From Effrenium voratum (Eukaryota > Sar > Dinophyceae > Suessiales > Symbiodiniaceae): 64,000 bases of DNA. Of the stretch, positions 10,753-21,053 are shown one piece after another (within the stretch, counting starts at the first letter, position 1; every line of letters begins with the position of its first letter). The position numbers and the translations under genes were made by a program. The DNA lies in contig CAUJNA010002813.1 in NCBI GenBank assembly GCA_963377175.1, forward strand, positions 315,554 through 379,553. Reading direction: 5' to 3'. The notes beneath the pieces were generated by a model that saw only the letters and a list, made by a program, of their open reading frames with translations, was not told the DNA's origin and searched no databases.

Positions 10753-10900
10753 CGCCAGCAGCGCGCGCAAGAGCCTTGATTTGAGACCTGTGCCGCCAGC
10801 AGCGCGCGCCAGGCACGTCCCTTGCCTTGATTCCTTTGCGCGCCACCAGTGCGCGCATAGCCCTTGCTCTCAGACCTGCGACGCCAGCAGTGCGGGTACC
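10753..10900 (+). repeat. Imperfect tandem repeat, about 43-bp unit, 3.5 copies
   Basis: Copies of CGCCAGCAGCGCGCGC followed by a CTTG/GAGACCTG-type tail begin near 10753, 10794, 10841 and 10882. They directly follow the stop codon of the preceding gene, so they would lie in its 3' untranslated region. Confidence 0.75.
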
Positions 10901-11303
10901 AGGCCTCTGGGCTGCTGCTTGTGCAACCGGCTACTGCCATCACCAGAGAAGACAAAGATGCTCTGCCAATGAGAGCAGTCGACACTCTCTGCTCGTCGCA
11001 TGCTCCTGGAACAAGCTACAATTCTAATCCTTGCAGTCATGTTGTTTCAGGACAAGACGCAACATGACCACAGTTGAATTTCCGAGGGGGCAGCGGATCA
11101 GCAGCAACCAAATCCGTACTTTCTTACAAAGACAGCCTTTGCCTTGCTTTCTTCTTGCAACCTGAGATTGTCTCAAACTTGCATGTATGCTTGCTCCGGG
11201 TCTCTTGAGAGCCAGATGTCTGCGCGTGTCTGTTGTGCACTGTTTTTTTCTGACCAGGTGCGTGAGCCGACTCGCGTCCGCCCCACGTTGTTTTGCTCGG
11301 CAG

Positions 11304-11477
11304 GCATCTGGCGAGGAGCTCCGAATGGCCGTGGCCTCGTGGCTGCCCAAAAAAATGACCTTCACTTGCACTCTGTGCCAGCCGATACAAGATGCCCATG
11401 TGTTTTGCCAGCTCCGCTCGCATCGCCACCAAGACCGCGCAGCCCGCAGCCATTACCTTGGAGCTCAAAGCAGTTAG
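11304..11477 (+). CDS. Orphan terminal exon with Cys/His-rich motif
   Basis: Begins after TTTTGCTCGGCAG and reads ASGEELRMAVASWLPKK, then TFTCTLCQPIQDAHVFC and a His-rich tail, stopping at 11475-11477. The CxxC and later HRH suggest a zinc finger, but the spacing is not canonical C2H2. I found no upstream exon that clearly joins it. It may belong to the same unit as the ORF at 11668. Confidence 0.4.
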   Translation, partial: ASGEELRMAVASWLPKKMTFTCTLCQPIQDAHVFCQLRSHRHQDRAARSHYLGAQSS

Positions 11478-11667
11478 CGCCGGGTTTTAGCAGAAGCACC
11501 CGTCTCCTGAGCAGTTCTGCTTTCAACATTGTTGGGCAACAAAATCTCTTCCTCATATTTCTTGTTTCATGATGATTCTGGCGGGTTGTAGGCGCTAAGC
11601 CCGGATCCTAGATTGCCAAGGCCCTGCACGACCGACCCGTGTCTAAGACAACGGCTCCGCAGCCAAC

Positions 11668-12246
11668 ATGACCGAAGCCGCTGCGCCTGCGGCGACAAAT
11701 TTTCAAGCTGCGCACGCAGCTCTCATGCGCCATGCGACAGAGCCGCTCAGCTGGAACGTTTACCAGAGCTGCATGTCTGATATTGCAAAAGCCACCCACC
11801 GAAGATTGAAATGCAGTCTCTGCTACGACACCTACGTGACATCCATGCAGGGCAAGTTTGGGAGTGGCTGGCGAGCACGGTGCGCGGCCGCCTCTGGATC
11901 TGGCATAGCCACACTCCAGCAGCGAGCTTGCCAAGACCTACATGCCTCGGACATGCCTGCGGCCAAACCTCGACCTTCCAAAGGACATGTGTGGGGTCCC
12001 CTTTCTCGCCTGAGGTTGTCTCTCCAGAAGGCAGCTGTGAATCTGGAAAACCTTTGTACAGCTATGCAGCCAGTGGACGTAAAGCTAGCAGCCTCACGCG
12101 CAGAGGCGGCCCGAGACGCCGTCCTGCGTGCACAGCTGGCACTCTGTCGCGCTGTCAGGCCACGCAAAAAAAGAGGCATGGCCGCGGCTTCCTTGCGCAA
12201 CTTGCGGCCGCGTCACCGCGGTGGGCAGAAACCGGGCACGTCCTGA
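11668..12246 (+). CDS. Hypothetical 192-residue protein with CxxC motif
   Basis: ATG 11668 opens 192 codons to TGA 12244-12246. The N-terminus is Ala-rich (MTEAAAPAATNFQAAHAAL). A LKCSLCYDTYV segment holds a CxxC pair, the middle is helical (RLRLSLQKAAVNLENL), and the C-terminus is very basic (RPRKKRG, then RPRHRGG). The +2 frame from 11811 is also open for 160 codons and contains LLRHLRDIHAG, which looks like the HLR..H half of a C2H2 finger. The true frame is therefore uncertain and a frameshifted zinc-finger relic is possible. Confidence 0.45.
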   Translation: MTEAAAPAATNFQAAHAALMRHATEPLSWNVYQSCMSDIAKATHRRLKCSLCYDTYVTSMQGKFGSGWRARCAAASGSGIATLQQRACQDLHASDMPAAKPRPSKGHVWGPLSRLRLSLQKAAVNLENLCTAMQPVDVKLAASRAEAARDAVLRAQLALCRAVRPRKKRGMAAASLRNLRPRHRGGQKPGTS

Positions 12247-13023
12247 GTACCGGCTCGATGAGCCCGCACCTTGAATGTACTGCAGCGGAATAAAAAAGAC
12301 ACTGATGCAACATTCTGCCACATATCACATGTGCCGCATCCTTCTGACAATTGAGTGCGCTATTGCACTTCATGGCCGATCGGAAGACACAGTGTTAGAC
12401 TGGAAGACATGATCAGACTGCCAGTCAATTCGCTGAATAGGGCACCCCCCAAAACAACTAGTGTTTTGGTTTTCCGCATTCATTTTCTGAACTAACCTAA
12501 ACAGGATGCCCTCAAAAGACCCATTTCGCTGATTGGTTTTTTTTGGCATGGTCCTTGTTGCACTCATCAACTTCATCAAGACTTCGTCTCTGGATGCCTA
12601 TTCACGCAAAGTTCACTTGATCCTCGACACCTTCTTGTTTTTGCTGATGCAAGCTGATGGCCGCTGTTGGGGGGCTCTCAGGCCAAAAACAAGAGCCATG
12701 TTCAGACGATGGGCGTGTTGATTTTCGAGTCTTTGGAGAGAGGCCAAAAGGAAAGAAGGCGCAATTTTTGCCTGCCGACTCCAGATTTTGACACATACCC
12801 AAAGAACAAGAAAGTCAACCATACATATTTCTACATGTTAATATACAAAACACACACACACGAAACCGTTTAGCCAAAAAGCAACAGAGCTCTCCCTTCT
12901 CGCTTTTCGGCTGGGCCGAAACGTGAGGCGCGCGCCACAAGATCGCCTCTTAGCCTGCGAGCTGCTGGCGTGTGAAAACAGCATGTGCTGCAGCTAGCTT
13001 TCGTTCACCTCCCTGGGCCTCAA
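12247..13023 (+). other. Non-coding stretch
   Basis: No supported gene. There are only short random frames and a small CACACA tract at about 12850-12862. Confidence 0.5.
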
Positions 13024-13230
13024 GTTTCCTATTGTTTTCCATTCATTTCCCTTTGTTTCCCTGCATTTCCCCTTCATTTGCCATGTATTTACCTGCATTT
13101 CCCCTTCATGTCCATCATGTCCGCTTCATTTCCCCATCAATTCCCTTTCATTGTCCCTTAATGTTTCGTTTATATTTCCCTTCGTTGCTGCCCCTTAGTG
13201 TCCCCTTCATATCCCTGCATTTCCATTCCA
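13024..13230 (+). repeat. Degenerate TTTCCC/TTCATT tandem repeat
   Basis: About 200 bases of near-tandem units such as CATTTCCCTTCATTTCCC, pyrimidine-rich on the + strand, with a loose 11-14 base period. Confidence 0.75.
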
Positions 13231-15653
13231 TGCCAAGTTGTGGCGGCAAGCCCGAGCCCGGTACGTGGCTCGCCCCCCCTGCCCTCCCCAAACCCCGTTA
13301 CGGCGGAGAACCTGTATCCTCTTTTGGGTGTCTGACACGCCGAGAATGTCGGTGGACTTGAGCTTGGATGCACTGCCTTGGCTGAATCGCCGGGCTTCCC
13401 TGGCATCGGATGAGAAGGCCCACTTCTCTTTCCCGGCTTGGTCAAATATATGCGCGGCCCCGGATTCAGCGCCGGGTGGGCGTTTTTCCATTGGGCCCTT
13501 AACATCGAGCCCGAGGCCGCCCCCCGGCTGGTCCACGAAAACCGTGCCTGCGCCTGAGCTTCGGGACTGGAGCGCGGGCATCCCGCGTTGGTTCCCCCGC
13601 GAATACGTCGCGACCCCAAAAAAACCAAAATCCAAACAAGAGATTCCTTTCCTGGAAATGTTTATATTTATTTTGTGCGGTTTTTTGTTTTTCTGCAGTG
13701 ATTGCCTAGGATGCCCTGGAAACATCCGTGGACTGTCCAAAAGTGCAGAGTTGCTTCTTCGAGGCATGCTGCACTACAGTCCAAAAAATGGTCAAAGACC
13801 AGCATACCCTTCAACAAGTCCCAACCCCCCCCCCCCCCTACCGCCCCTGGAAGGTTAGCACCCAGCGCAGTGTAATTTTGTTCGCACGCAAAAAAACAAA
13901 ACAAACAACACAGCGACACTGGCTCGAGGCGAGCAGCGCCGGCGGCCCGGCGCTGAGGGCAGCAAAATCCCACAGGGAGGTGGAGTGACCCGAGGAAGCG
14001 CAAGCAATCCCAAGACTCAGCGGTTTACATGGGTCTGTCACGTCCTTTTTTGACGGAGCCCGTTTGGGATGGTTTCCTTTGCAACACCAGAAGGACCACC
14101 AGAAGGTCCATAGGGGGGTCCGATTCCTAGCAAAGGACGAGCCACCCAAAATGCTTGGCATCGGTGCCCAGGACCCCATGGCATCGGTGCGAATGGAGAC
14201 CGAGAAGGCGCCCTTCGCTTTGTTCCCTCTTGAGCTTTTGGATTTGAACCAACCTGCACAAACCATGTCAATCTAGGTTACACACATATACACACGTATA
14301 TATATATATATATGTGTACACTAACACACATGCATTTTTATGTGTCATGTTGAATTGATTGCATGTTGCTCTGAATACGAGTTCAGCAAGCCACCGCCGC
14401 ACAGCTTGCGGATGGGATCCGCAGGGCCGATGCCGGCAGCCAGAGGGGAGTGGAGTCAATGCAGGTAGGTCCTCTGTTTTCATTGGTGCATTTTGCCAAG
14501 GGATGTTAGGACTTTAGCTTTTGTTTCCAACTAACGGGTTTTCCGATCAACCACTAAACGTTATTCACTTTTAGCAGGGGAGCAGAAAGAGACCGAGTTT
14601 CGGTTTTAAGTGGTGCCTGGTTGGTGCGAGATTTCCTGCAGGACAAGAAGCCCAAGGACACCTTGCCACCGGGAGCCGGGACCTCCAGCGATCCGATGTG
14701 TCACAGGCTGAACTTCCAGTGGTTTTTGGTGGTCTTCCTTTTTTTGGGTTGGGGGTGGGATTTTTTTGGGATGGGGGGTATTGTTGTTTTTCTTTGGCGG
14801 GGTTGGGGTGGGATGTTGCAGCTTCCTTTGTGGACAAGTTCGAGGCAAGCCGCGCAATCTGCTTTTGAAAGGCCGGATGGCTCGTTTGCTGCCTGCCCTG
14901 AGCAAGGTGCCTTGAAACAGATGCCATGCCTTTGCATTCAGGGGTGTTTTCGGGGATGAGGGGGGTGCTTTTCGGGTCGGATTCTTCGGTGATGCTGTTT
15001 TGGTTCTGTTCAGAGCTAGTTGACCTCGTTTAGGCAAGCCGGGGCCCTGGTTGGGACCTCGACCTCACACCGAAATTGGTCCTGAGACCAAGTTTTGACG
15101 ACCCACATGCCATCTTCTGAAGTAATTCGCCCCAGTTTCAGTTGTTCAGTGGCACTTTTGTTTTAGTCGGGTTCCCCACTCAAACTGGAAAAAAGAGTCC
15201 ATGGGGCTGCCCAAGCCCCAGACTCAAGGCTGAGCCATCGGAGATGCACCTGGCATGGATGCCGGGATGCCAAGAGCTCCCGACTTTTGCAGAGTCCCCG
15301 CATAACCAGGCCCCAGGCCCCCTCAATAGCTGTATGGCCTCCAAAATTGTCCAAAAGAGGGGTCTCTTCACAAACCATTTGGTAGCCCTTGACCGTTTAC
15401 TAAAGGCCCCATTTTCCTGGGTCCTGTAGTGCATTCCATGAAGGTGTGCTGGGTGTGCTCTAGTGGTTGTGGATGCGGGGAGCCCCTGAAAAGGGGACGC
15501 GGGCGCATGTGAGGGCAGATATGTTTGTTTTCCAAGAATTGAAATCCCAAAAAATGGCACGTTACAACTACAACACCTGGTGTAGTGGGCCCGGGCCACT
15601 TGCTTGTTGTGGGGGGGGAGTTCGAGAAAAGTTGACATTCTCTTGGGAGTCAG
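13231..15653 (+). other. Non-coding stretch with simple-sequence tracts
   Basis: No recognised gene. It includes a poly-C run at about 13825-13839, a TATATA tract at 14297-14313 and a G/T-rich stretch at 14720-14815. Confidence 0.5.
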
Positions 15654-15722
15654 AATCTGAGGCGGCGGATTGATGACATGGATGCAACATACGAGGAGAG
15701 GGACGCCAGGGTTTGGCAGCAG
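15654..15722 (+). CDS. Orphan internal exon, 23 codons
   Basis: Preceded by GGGAGTCAG and followed by GCAG|GTATCC. It is exactly 23 codons in phase 0 and reads NLRRRIDDMDATYEERDARV then WQQ. It is charged and helical. No neighbouring exon was identified, so the gene is unknown. Confidence 0.35.
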
Positions 15723-17426
15723 GTATCCAAGTCCGATTTCTGCCAATAGCCCCTGCACAGTTTTGATCCGAAAAGGTTTGGTGTTTGTTTTCCAAACCAA
15801 ACTGTACATGGTTGGTTAATAGAAGGTAACTGGGGTTTGCCGGGTTTACCAAAGTAAGGAGGTGGGACCCTCTGCATGGGGGGGGGTGTCCACCGTGGCA
15901 TGGGGCTTGTGAACGTTCCTGGCCGTGACTTGGCATTGCACCCATGCCAACAACTACCTGATGAAGAACTGGGCCCGGAGTGACTCGGCTGCCAACCGCC
16001 ACTTTGGGCGTTGCATTCGGCACATGGAGGGCATCAAGACATAACCGTCATAACCCTTTCAAAAGCCATGATGCCCAGCGAAGATTGTGACAGAATGCGT
16101 CTTTGGGTCAGTTTAGGGCTGCACTCGCGCTCTGAATACCTTGTTTGATCTTGTTTGAGGCGGCCCAACTCCCAGCCAATAGTCAATCTCGTGTTTGAGC
16201 CATTAAATTCTGCATGTTTCAGCTTGCCTTGCCCCAGCAACCTGCCGGTAAATTGTAATCAGTTTGTCCAGGGTGCAGGTCCCCTACTTGGATCCTCTTG
16301 GTCAGTTTTGGGAGAAGGCTGTGTGCCAAACCACCCCTATAGTGGCTCAACGTCCTTGAAAGAAACTGCGAAGAGGCTAAATGCATTCTTCTATGGACAG
16401 GTCTTCAACTTGTTTTACGGTACTTCTCACCCTCCAATTTGGATTGTGACAGCCCTCCGCCTTGATGCTCGGTGCTTGCATTTGTCACAGGATTCCGTTC
16501 TCCAATGATCCTCTTAGCCAAACAAGATTCTGCTATGTCCACTGTGTTGGTGCTGTTTGTGCTTTCTGTTTTCCACCACGGATCGCTCGCGCCTCATTCG
16601 CGAGGATGGGGACGGAGACCTGGTCGCGGGCCGAGCCGTAGGATCATGTGCCAACCCAAGCCGTAGGATCCCCTTTGCTTTCGCTGGCCCATGGCTGAGC
16701 TTCCTTTCGTCAGATGGACAGCCGTTGAGGGCGTGAGACCCACATGTTGCCTTACAAAAAGAACCAAGGTTTGGGTTGGGATGGGATCCATTTGGAGATG
16801 TGCCTGCCATGTTCATCGCGAGAATGCCTTCAAGATTGCACCCCAGCATTGAGTGTTTATAGCAAACTTTGGGTTGTTGACTGGGTTTTTATAGAAACCC
16901 TGTTGCACTAATTCCCTTGTACACATGATGGCAGCCTCACTGCAAACTGGCGTTTGCATGCCACTTGGAACCCACCTGGGCGTGTCAAAGGGGTCCTTTA
17001 GAAGAAAGTCCTTTCCGAAATCCTTCCCAGTGCTTCCAGCAAAGAAGCAGTTACCTACTGCCAGGAAGCTTGATCAGTCAAGTCGAGACGAACACGTGGA
17101 GAAGCATTTCCCGAGCATACTGAGGATGACACCGTGCCGCAAGCCTGGTGATGTTGCGACGTGTTGGATTGCAAATGACTCTTTGGACAGGTTGGGATTT
17201 CTTGATTTGTCTTGCATACTGGCCTCAGCTTGTCGGTGCTCCAACTTGATGGTGCCCATACTTTTCCGGAGGACTATTCGCCATGGCAATTCAGGGTAGG
17301 TTTTATGAAGCGGAAGGTCTTCATTCAATCGAAGATCAGGGACCCGCGGCCTGAGGCATCGGTGGCTCATCATTCAGGGCCATGAGTTCTCCTCGATCGC
17401 CAAGGAGAGGGCTGTGAGCGGTCACA
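15723..17426 (+). other. Non-coding stretch
   Basis: No supported gene. An open frame of about 120 codons at 16925-17299 has no recognisable domain or splice context. Confidence 0.45.
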
Positions 17427-17543
17427 ATGCTGACGGCACCGGACATCCTCAATGTCGCTGGACCGTATGTTCGAGATATGATCAACAATCAAGCTCTTCA
17501 TTCCGAGTTGAAGATTGAGTTCGAGTTCGCTGAGATGGCGTGA
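17427..17543 (+). CDS. Small ORF or terminal exon, 38 codons
   Basis: Reads MLTAPDILNVAGPYVRDMIN, then NQALHSELKIEFEFAEMA before TGA. The composition looks protein-like. An AG with a weak pyrimidine context lies just upstream, so it may be a last exon rather than a separate gene. Function unknown. Confidence 0.25.
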   Translation: MLTAPDILNVAGPYVRDMINNQALHSELKIEFEFAEMA

Positions 17544-19147
17544 GGACCTGCCAGGTTTCAGACAAAGCTTCTGCAAAAGTGCCACGGGCTCGGTGGAGCC
17601 AGTTTTTGTGAGGCGAGGCTGCTTGTGTTGGGTTTGATTCCTCCAAATGGGGGAATAACCAAAATGGATGGTTTCGGTGCCCCTCTTTTGATGGGTTTTG
17701 CTATGGGTTTTGCTGCCATCGTGGCTGCTGCACGTGAACCACCATAGATTGGGCCTTCAACCCGATTGGTTTTCGCGAATTGAACGTACAAGGTTCGGTG
17801 TCATATGTTTGCAGTTTTTCGTTCATCAAGGGGGGGGCAGGGCGGACCATCAAATGCAATGCCACGGTTCCATGCTTTGGGCGTGAGGTTTGTTCCTCGC
17901 TTGGCCTGCCTGGGCATGGGAATTGCGTGTGGCACTCAGCATTTGGAAGCGGACATGCTCGGCGATGCGACATGTTTGATGGGTTGTGCTGCAGAACACG
18001 TTGCAGTTTTTGGGGGATTTTGGTGGAATGTTTGTTGTTGGCATCGGTTTCCAACAATTTGTTTGTGGGAGTCGAAGTGCTCAGGTGGAGATCGTGAACG
18101 TGACAAATGGCAGCATCATAATTGAGTGCACACCTCAGGTGTGTCATAAAACAGATGATGGCTCTGGACTGCCTCGAAAATGAGGAGGGCATCTGGGAAA
18201 ATGTGTTTGCAAACTGGTTTGCATGGTGGGGGAAACGATTACGTCAGCTCATCACATATTTCTTGGCGCAACTGAGGTTCCTTCTGCGTCCGCGCAGACA
18301 CACAGACTCACGAAGTGGGTTGGTGTGGCGCCTAGCACTGGATTGTCATTTCGCTGTTTCGCAGTTTTCAGTTTGTTTGGCATTTGGCCCGAATCCCAAC
18401 CGCAAAATTAATTGTTTGCTGATGCATGCTGTGTCGTTGTTATGTTCAAAAGGTCGGCCATGGAACAACGTTTGTGTGGCTGCATGGTGTTGTGCCAATG
18501 CTTGCAACCCGAAAACGATCGGATTTTTCGGAAATGGTTGCCGCAGGGATGAACATGTGAAATCCTTACATGAGGGGGCAACACTTTCTTAAATGACAGG
18601 GCGCAAACGCAAAACACGAAGACAGTCCTTGGAAATAGTTTGACAATGGTTGCAAACTGGATCTTATCCAAATCGTCACCATTTTGCAAGCCTTTTGGTT
18701 TTCTTTTTGGACTCCAATATAGGTCTGAACCGTTGACCGGTATGTTTTCGGCCAAACCAAGTCTGGTTAAGAAATGTTGTGTTTAGACAACAGGTTTCAC
18801 GGTTGAATTTTGTGGCGGCTCATGTGTTGCAGGTCAGCTGTTGTGTTTCTAGTCAGTCTTAAATCTTGGTTTGCCTGATAAAGCAAACAAAACACATGGA
18901 CATAGCACCGCGGCAAAGGGGAAAAGCTCGATTTGGTGGATGTACGGGCAACCTTTGTTGCTATTTGGTTCGACCGAACTAACCAATTGAAAATGACAAG
19001 CATTTCCCACGATTCAAAAGGCATGTGCAGAATTGCAACATGTTTTTGCATGGAAAATTGCTGTTTACCCACTCAACATGCAGGAGTGAAATGCTTGAAA
19101 GTGGGATTACAGGGAGGTCGAACCTCTGAAAAGGGAACATTTTCCAG
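17544..19147 (+). other. Non-coding stretch
   Basis: Nothing recognisable; only short frames of ordinary composition. Confidence 0.45.
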
Positions 19148-19273
19148 GAGCTGTCTCAGATTTTGGACAAGCAGCTGTCCTGCCCCTACAGCGCCCTGCG
19201 GAGGGGCCCGCGCGGGCGCTCAGAGGTGCTGAAACTTGCTGGGGCGAAAGCACGGCATGTGGCGGGCACTTCG
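19148..19273 (+). CDS. Orphan exon
   Basis: Follows CATTTTCCAG and starts with G. Reads ELSQILDKQLSCPYSALRRG, then PRGRSEVLKLAGAKARHVAG, with G/C-ending codons unlike the flanks. The 3' limit is uncertain. It lies 0.8 kb before the J-domain gene, but no join is evident. Confidence 0.35.
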
Positions 19274-19578
19274 CTTGGGCGTGGGTGCCTTTTTGTTGGA
19301 GGAGTTGGTGCCCCCTCTTTGGATTATTGTACAAGAAGGTCGGCATCTAGGTGTGATTGTATGTTTTGAGGCTTGGGAAACCATGTTTTTGGCGAAACCA
19401 ACGCCCTTTTTGGGATCCATATCCCATTCTGAAACAAACCCGTCGTGGCACACCCTTAAAAATGGTTGGGAAGGGGCATAAATCCAACCGTGTATTTCTG
19501 ACATCCCTCAAAACAAGACACAAGTAATAATATGCATCGCAAAAGGTTGGCACGGATGAACTAAGCATTTGTGCGACA

Positions 19579-19630
19579 AAGCTTCCGACCGTCTACGGGC
19601 GGATGCGCTGCCATTGCGCCATAGTCCCGT
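19579..19630 (-). other. tRNA-like box A fragment (possible SINE head)
   Basis: On the minus strand the sequence reads TGGCGCAATGGCAGCGC, a good D-arm and box A. It is followed by a stem-like segment containing GTAGA. The anticodon stem does not pair well and no GGTTCGA box B follows. It is not a functional tRNA and at best a decayed tRNA-derived element. Confidence 0.25.
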
Positions 19631-20069
19631 ATGATATTTTGTGCCATGCGAAACTCGAATGCAGCAAAGCAATGACTGAAAGGCTTCAGTTCGTGGGGTT
19701 TGCTCAGCCTGCCGTGCCTGTTTTCACATAGGGAAACCTAGGGAAATCCTTCCACCCCAAACCCACTTGTAGCCATTTCGCCTTTTGGTTTCATGTCTGG
19801 CCCCTTGGCTGCTGGTTCCCTTTGGAGCCTTTTCAGCAACGGTCCCCACAGGGAGCCCCTTGACACAGCGCCTTGTGTGTTCTGCTTGGTGGCTGTTTGG
19901 TGGCTTAATGCGTGGCAAGCGTGAGTGTTTTGTAATAATTGCTGTACATTGCAAAACCCGTCTCACTTTGGGTGCATGTTGCGTGCATCACGGAACCCTG
20001 AACCCAGTAAACAAGACGAGCTACCCATATCTTTGCTTCAATGAGATGTAGTTGCCTTGGATCCACGCC

Positions 20070-21053
20070 ATGGATTGCTTGGAGTGGCAGAACCACAGCA
20101 GCTTGCCCAACTTAGAGGATGCGCGGGCGCTTTTCGAGCCATTTTTGCCCTGCGACGACGTGCAACTCCGTAGGGTCTACCTGCGCTTGGCGCTGAGATA
20201 CCATCCAGACAAGCTTCCAAAGGCGGAGCGGGAAGCAGCCACTGCGCTGTTCCAAGCCATCTCGGCAGTTTACGAGGAGCTGCTGCGGCCCTTCGGGGGC
20301 AAGCGGCCGAAGCGGATCAAGACCGCCGTGGCGGCCGCGGCGGAGCTGGGGGACGTCCAGGAGCTGCGGCGCCTGCTCATAGAGCTACCCTCACGGGCGC
20401 AGGAGGAGGACTACGTGGGGGCCGTGCCATTGATGTTTGCCGCCAAAGGCGGCTGCGTCGCGGCGGCTGAGCTGTTGGTGAGCTACAGTGCGGACGTGAA
20501 CGCAGAGACGCCCTTCGGCTGGTCGGTGCTGGTGTACGCCGCGCTGTCGGACCAAGGCCCGATGATCCGGTGGCTGGCCTCCCGGGGCGCCAAAATCACG
20601 CAGCACGAGCTGGAGCTCGCAGTTTTCGGAGGCTACGACAGGGGCTTGGAGCCCTTACTGGAGCTCTACCCTGGGAACCTCGCGACAGTGAGGACCAAAG
20701 CCTCGCAGCTTTCCTTGCTCCACTTGCTGTGCTTGGGCATTCTGAACCTGCCGAAAAAGAACCCAGAGCGCTACCTGCGGAGCTTGGACTTGCTGCTGCG
20801 GTGCCAAAAGTTCTCGGTGGATTTGGAAGCCCTGGACGCGCAGCGAAGGAGCCCACTGCAGCTGCTGGCGGGCCACGAGCACTGGCGGGAGCATCGCCTG
20901 GAAGCCTCGGAGGTGCACCTGGCCTTCGTGGCGCGTTTGTGCGCCGCCAAGGCGGAGGTGGGTGCCAGCGATCCCAGCAGCGCGCTGGCGCTGGCACGCA
21001 GTGCTCAGCTGCCAAGGCTTGCGCGCCTGCTGGAAAACCACTGCAACCTTTGA
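20070..21053 (+). CDS. J-domain (DnaJ-like) protein with ankyrin repeats
   Basis: A single-exon gene of 327 codons plus stop. ATG 20070 (in CGCCATGG) is the first Met of the open frame; the six codons before it start at a TTG. Residues about 15-75 form a J domain. The sequence LRLALRYHPDKLPKAEREAA carries the HPD tripeptide at 20202-20210 (residue 45), and FQAISAVYEELL forms the last helix. J domains stimulate the ATPase of Hsp70 chaperones through HPD. From about residue 85 ankyrin-like repeats follow (GAVPLMFAAKGGCVAAAELL; ADVNAETPFGWSVLVYAAL; MIRWLASRGAKI), giving a protein-binding platform. The C-terminal 130 residues are helical and weaker. The lack of introns is consistent with a retrocopy. 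GC content and codon use rise sharply at the gene boundaries. Confidence 0.92.
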   Translation: MDCLEWQNHSSLPNLEDARALFEPFLPCDDVQLRRVYLRLALRYHPDKLPKAEREAATALFQAISAVYEELLRPFGGKRPKRIKTAVAAAAELGDVQELRRLLIELPSRAQEEDYVGAVPLMFAAKGGCVAAAELLVSYSADVNAETPFGWSVLVYAALSDQGPMIRWLASRGAKITQHELELAVFGGYDRGLEPLLELYPGNLATVRTKASQLSLLHLLCLGILNLPKKNPERYLRSLDLLLRCQKFSVDLEALDAQRRSPLQLLAGHEHWREHRLEASEVHLAFVARLCAAKAEVGASDPSSALALARSAQLPRLARLLENHCNL

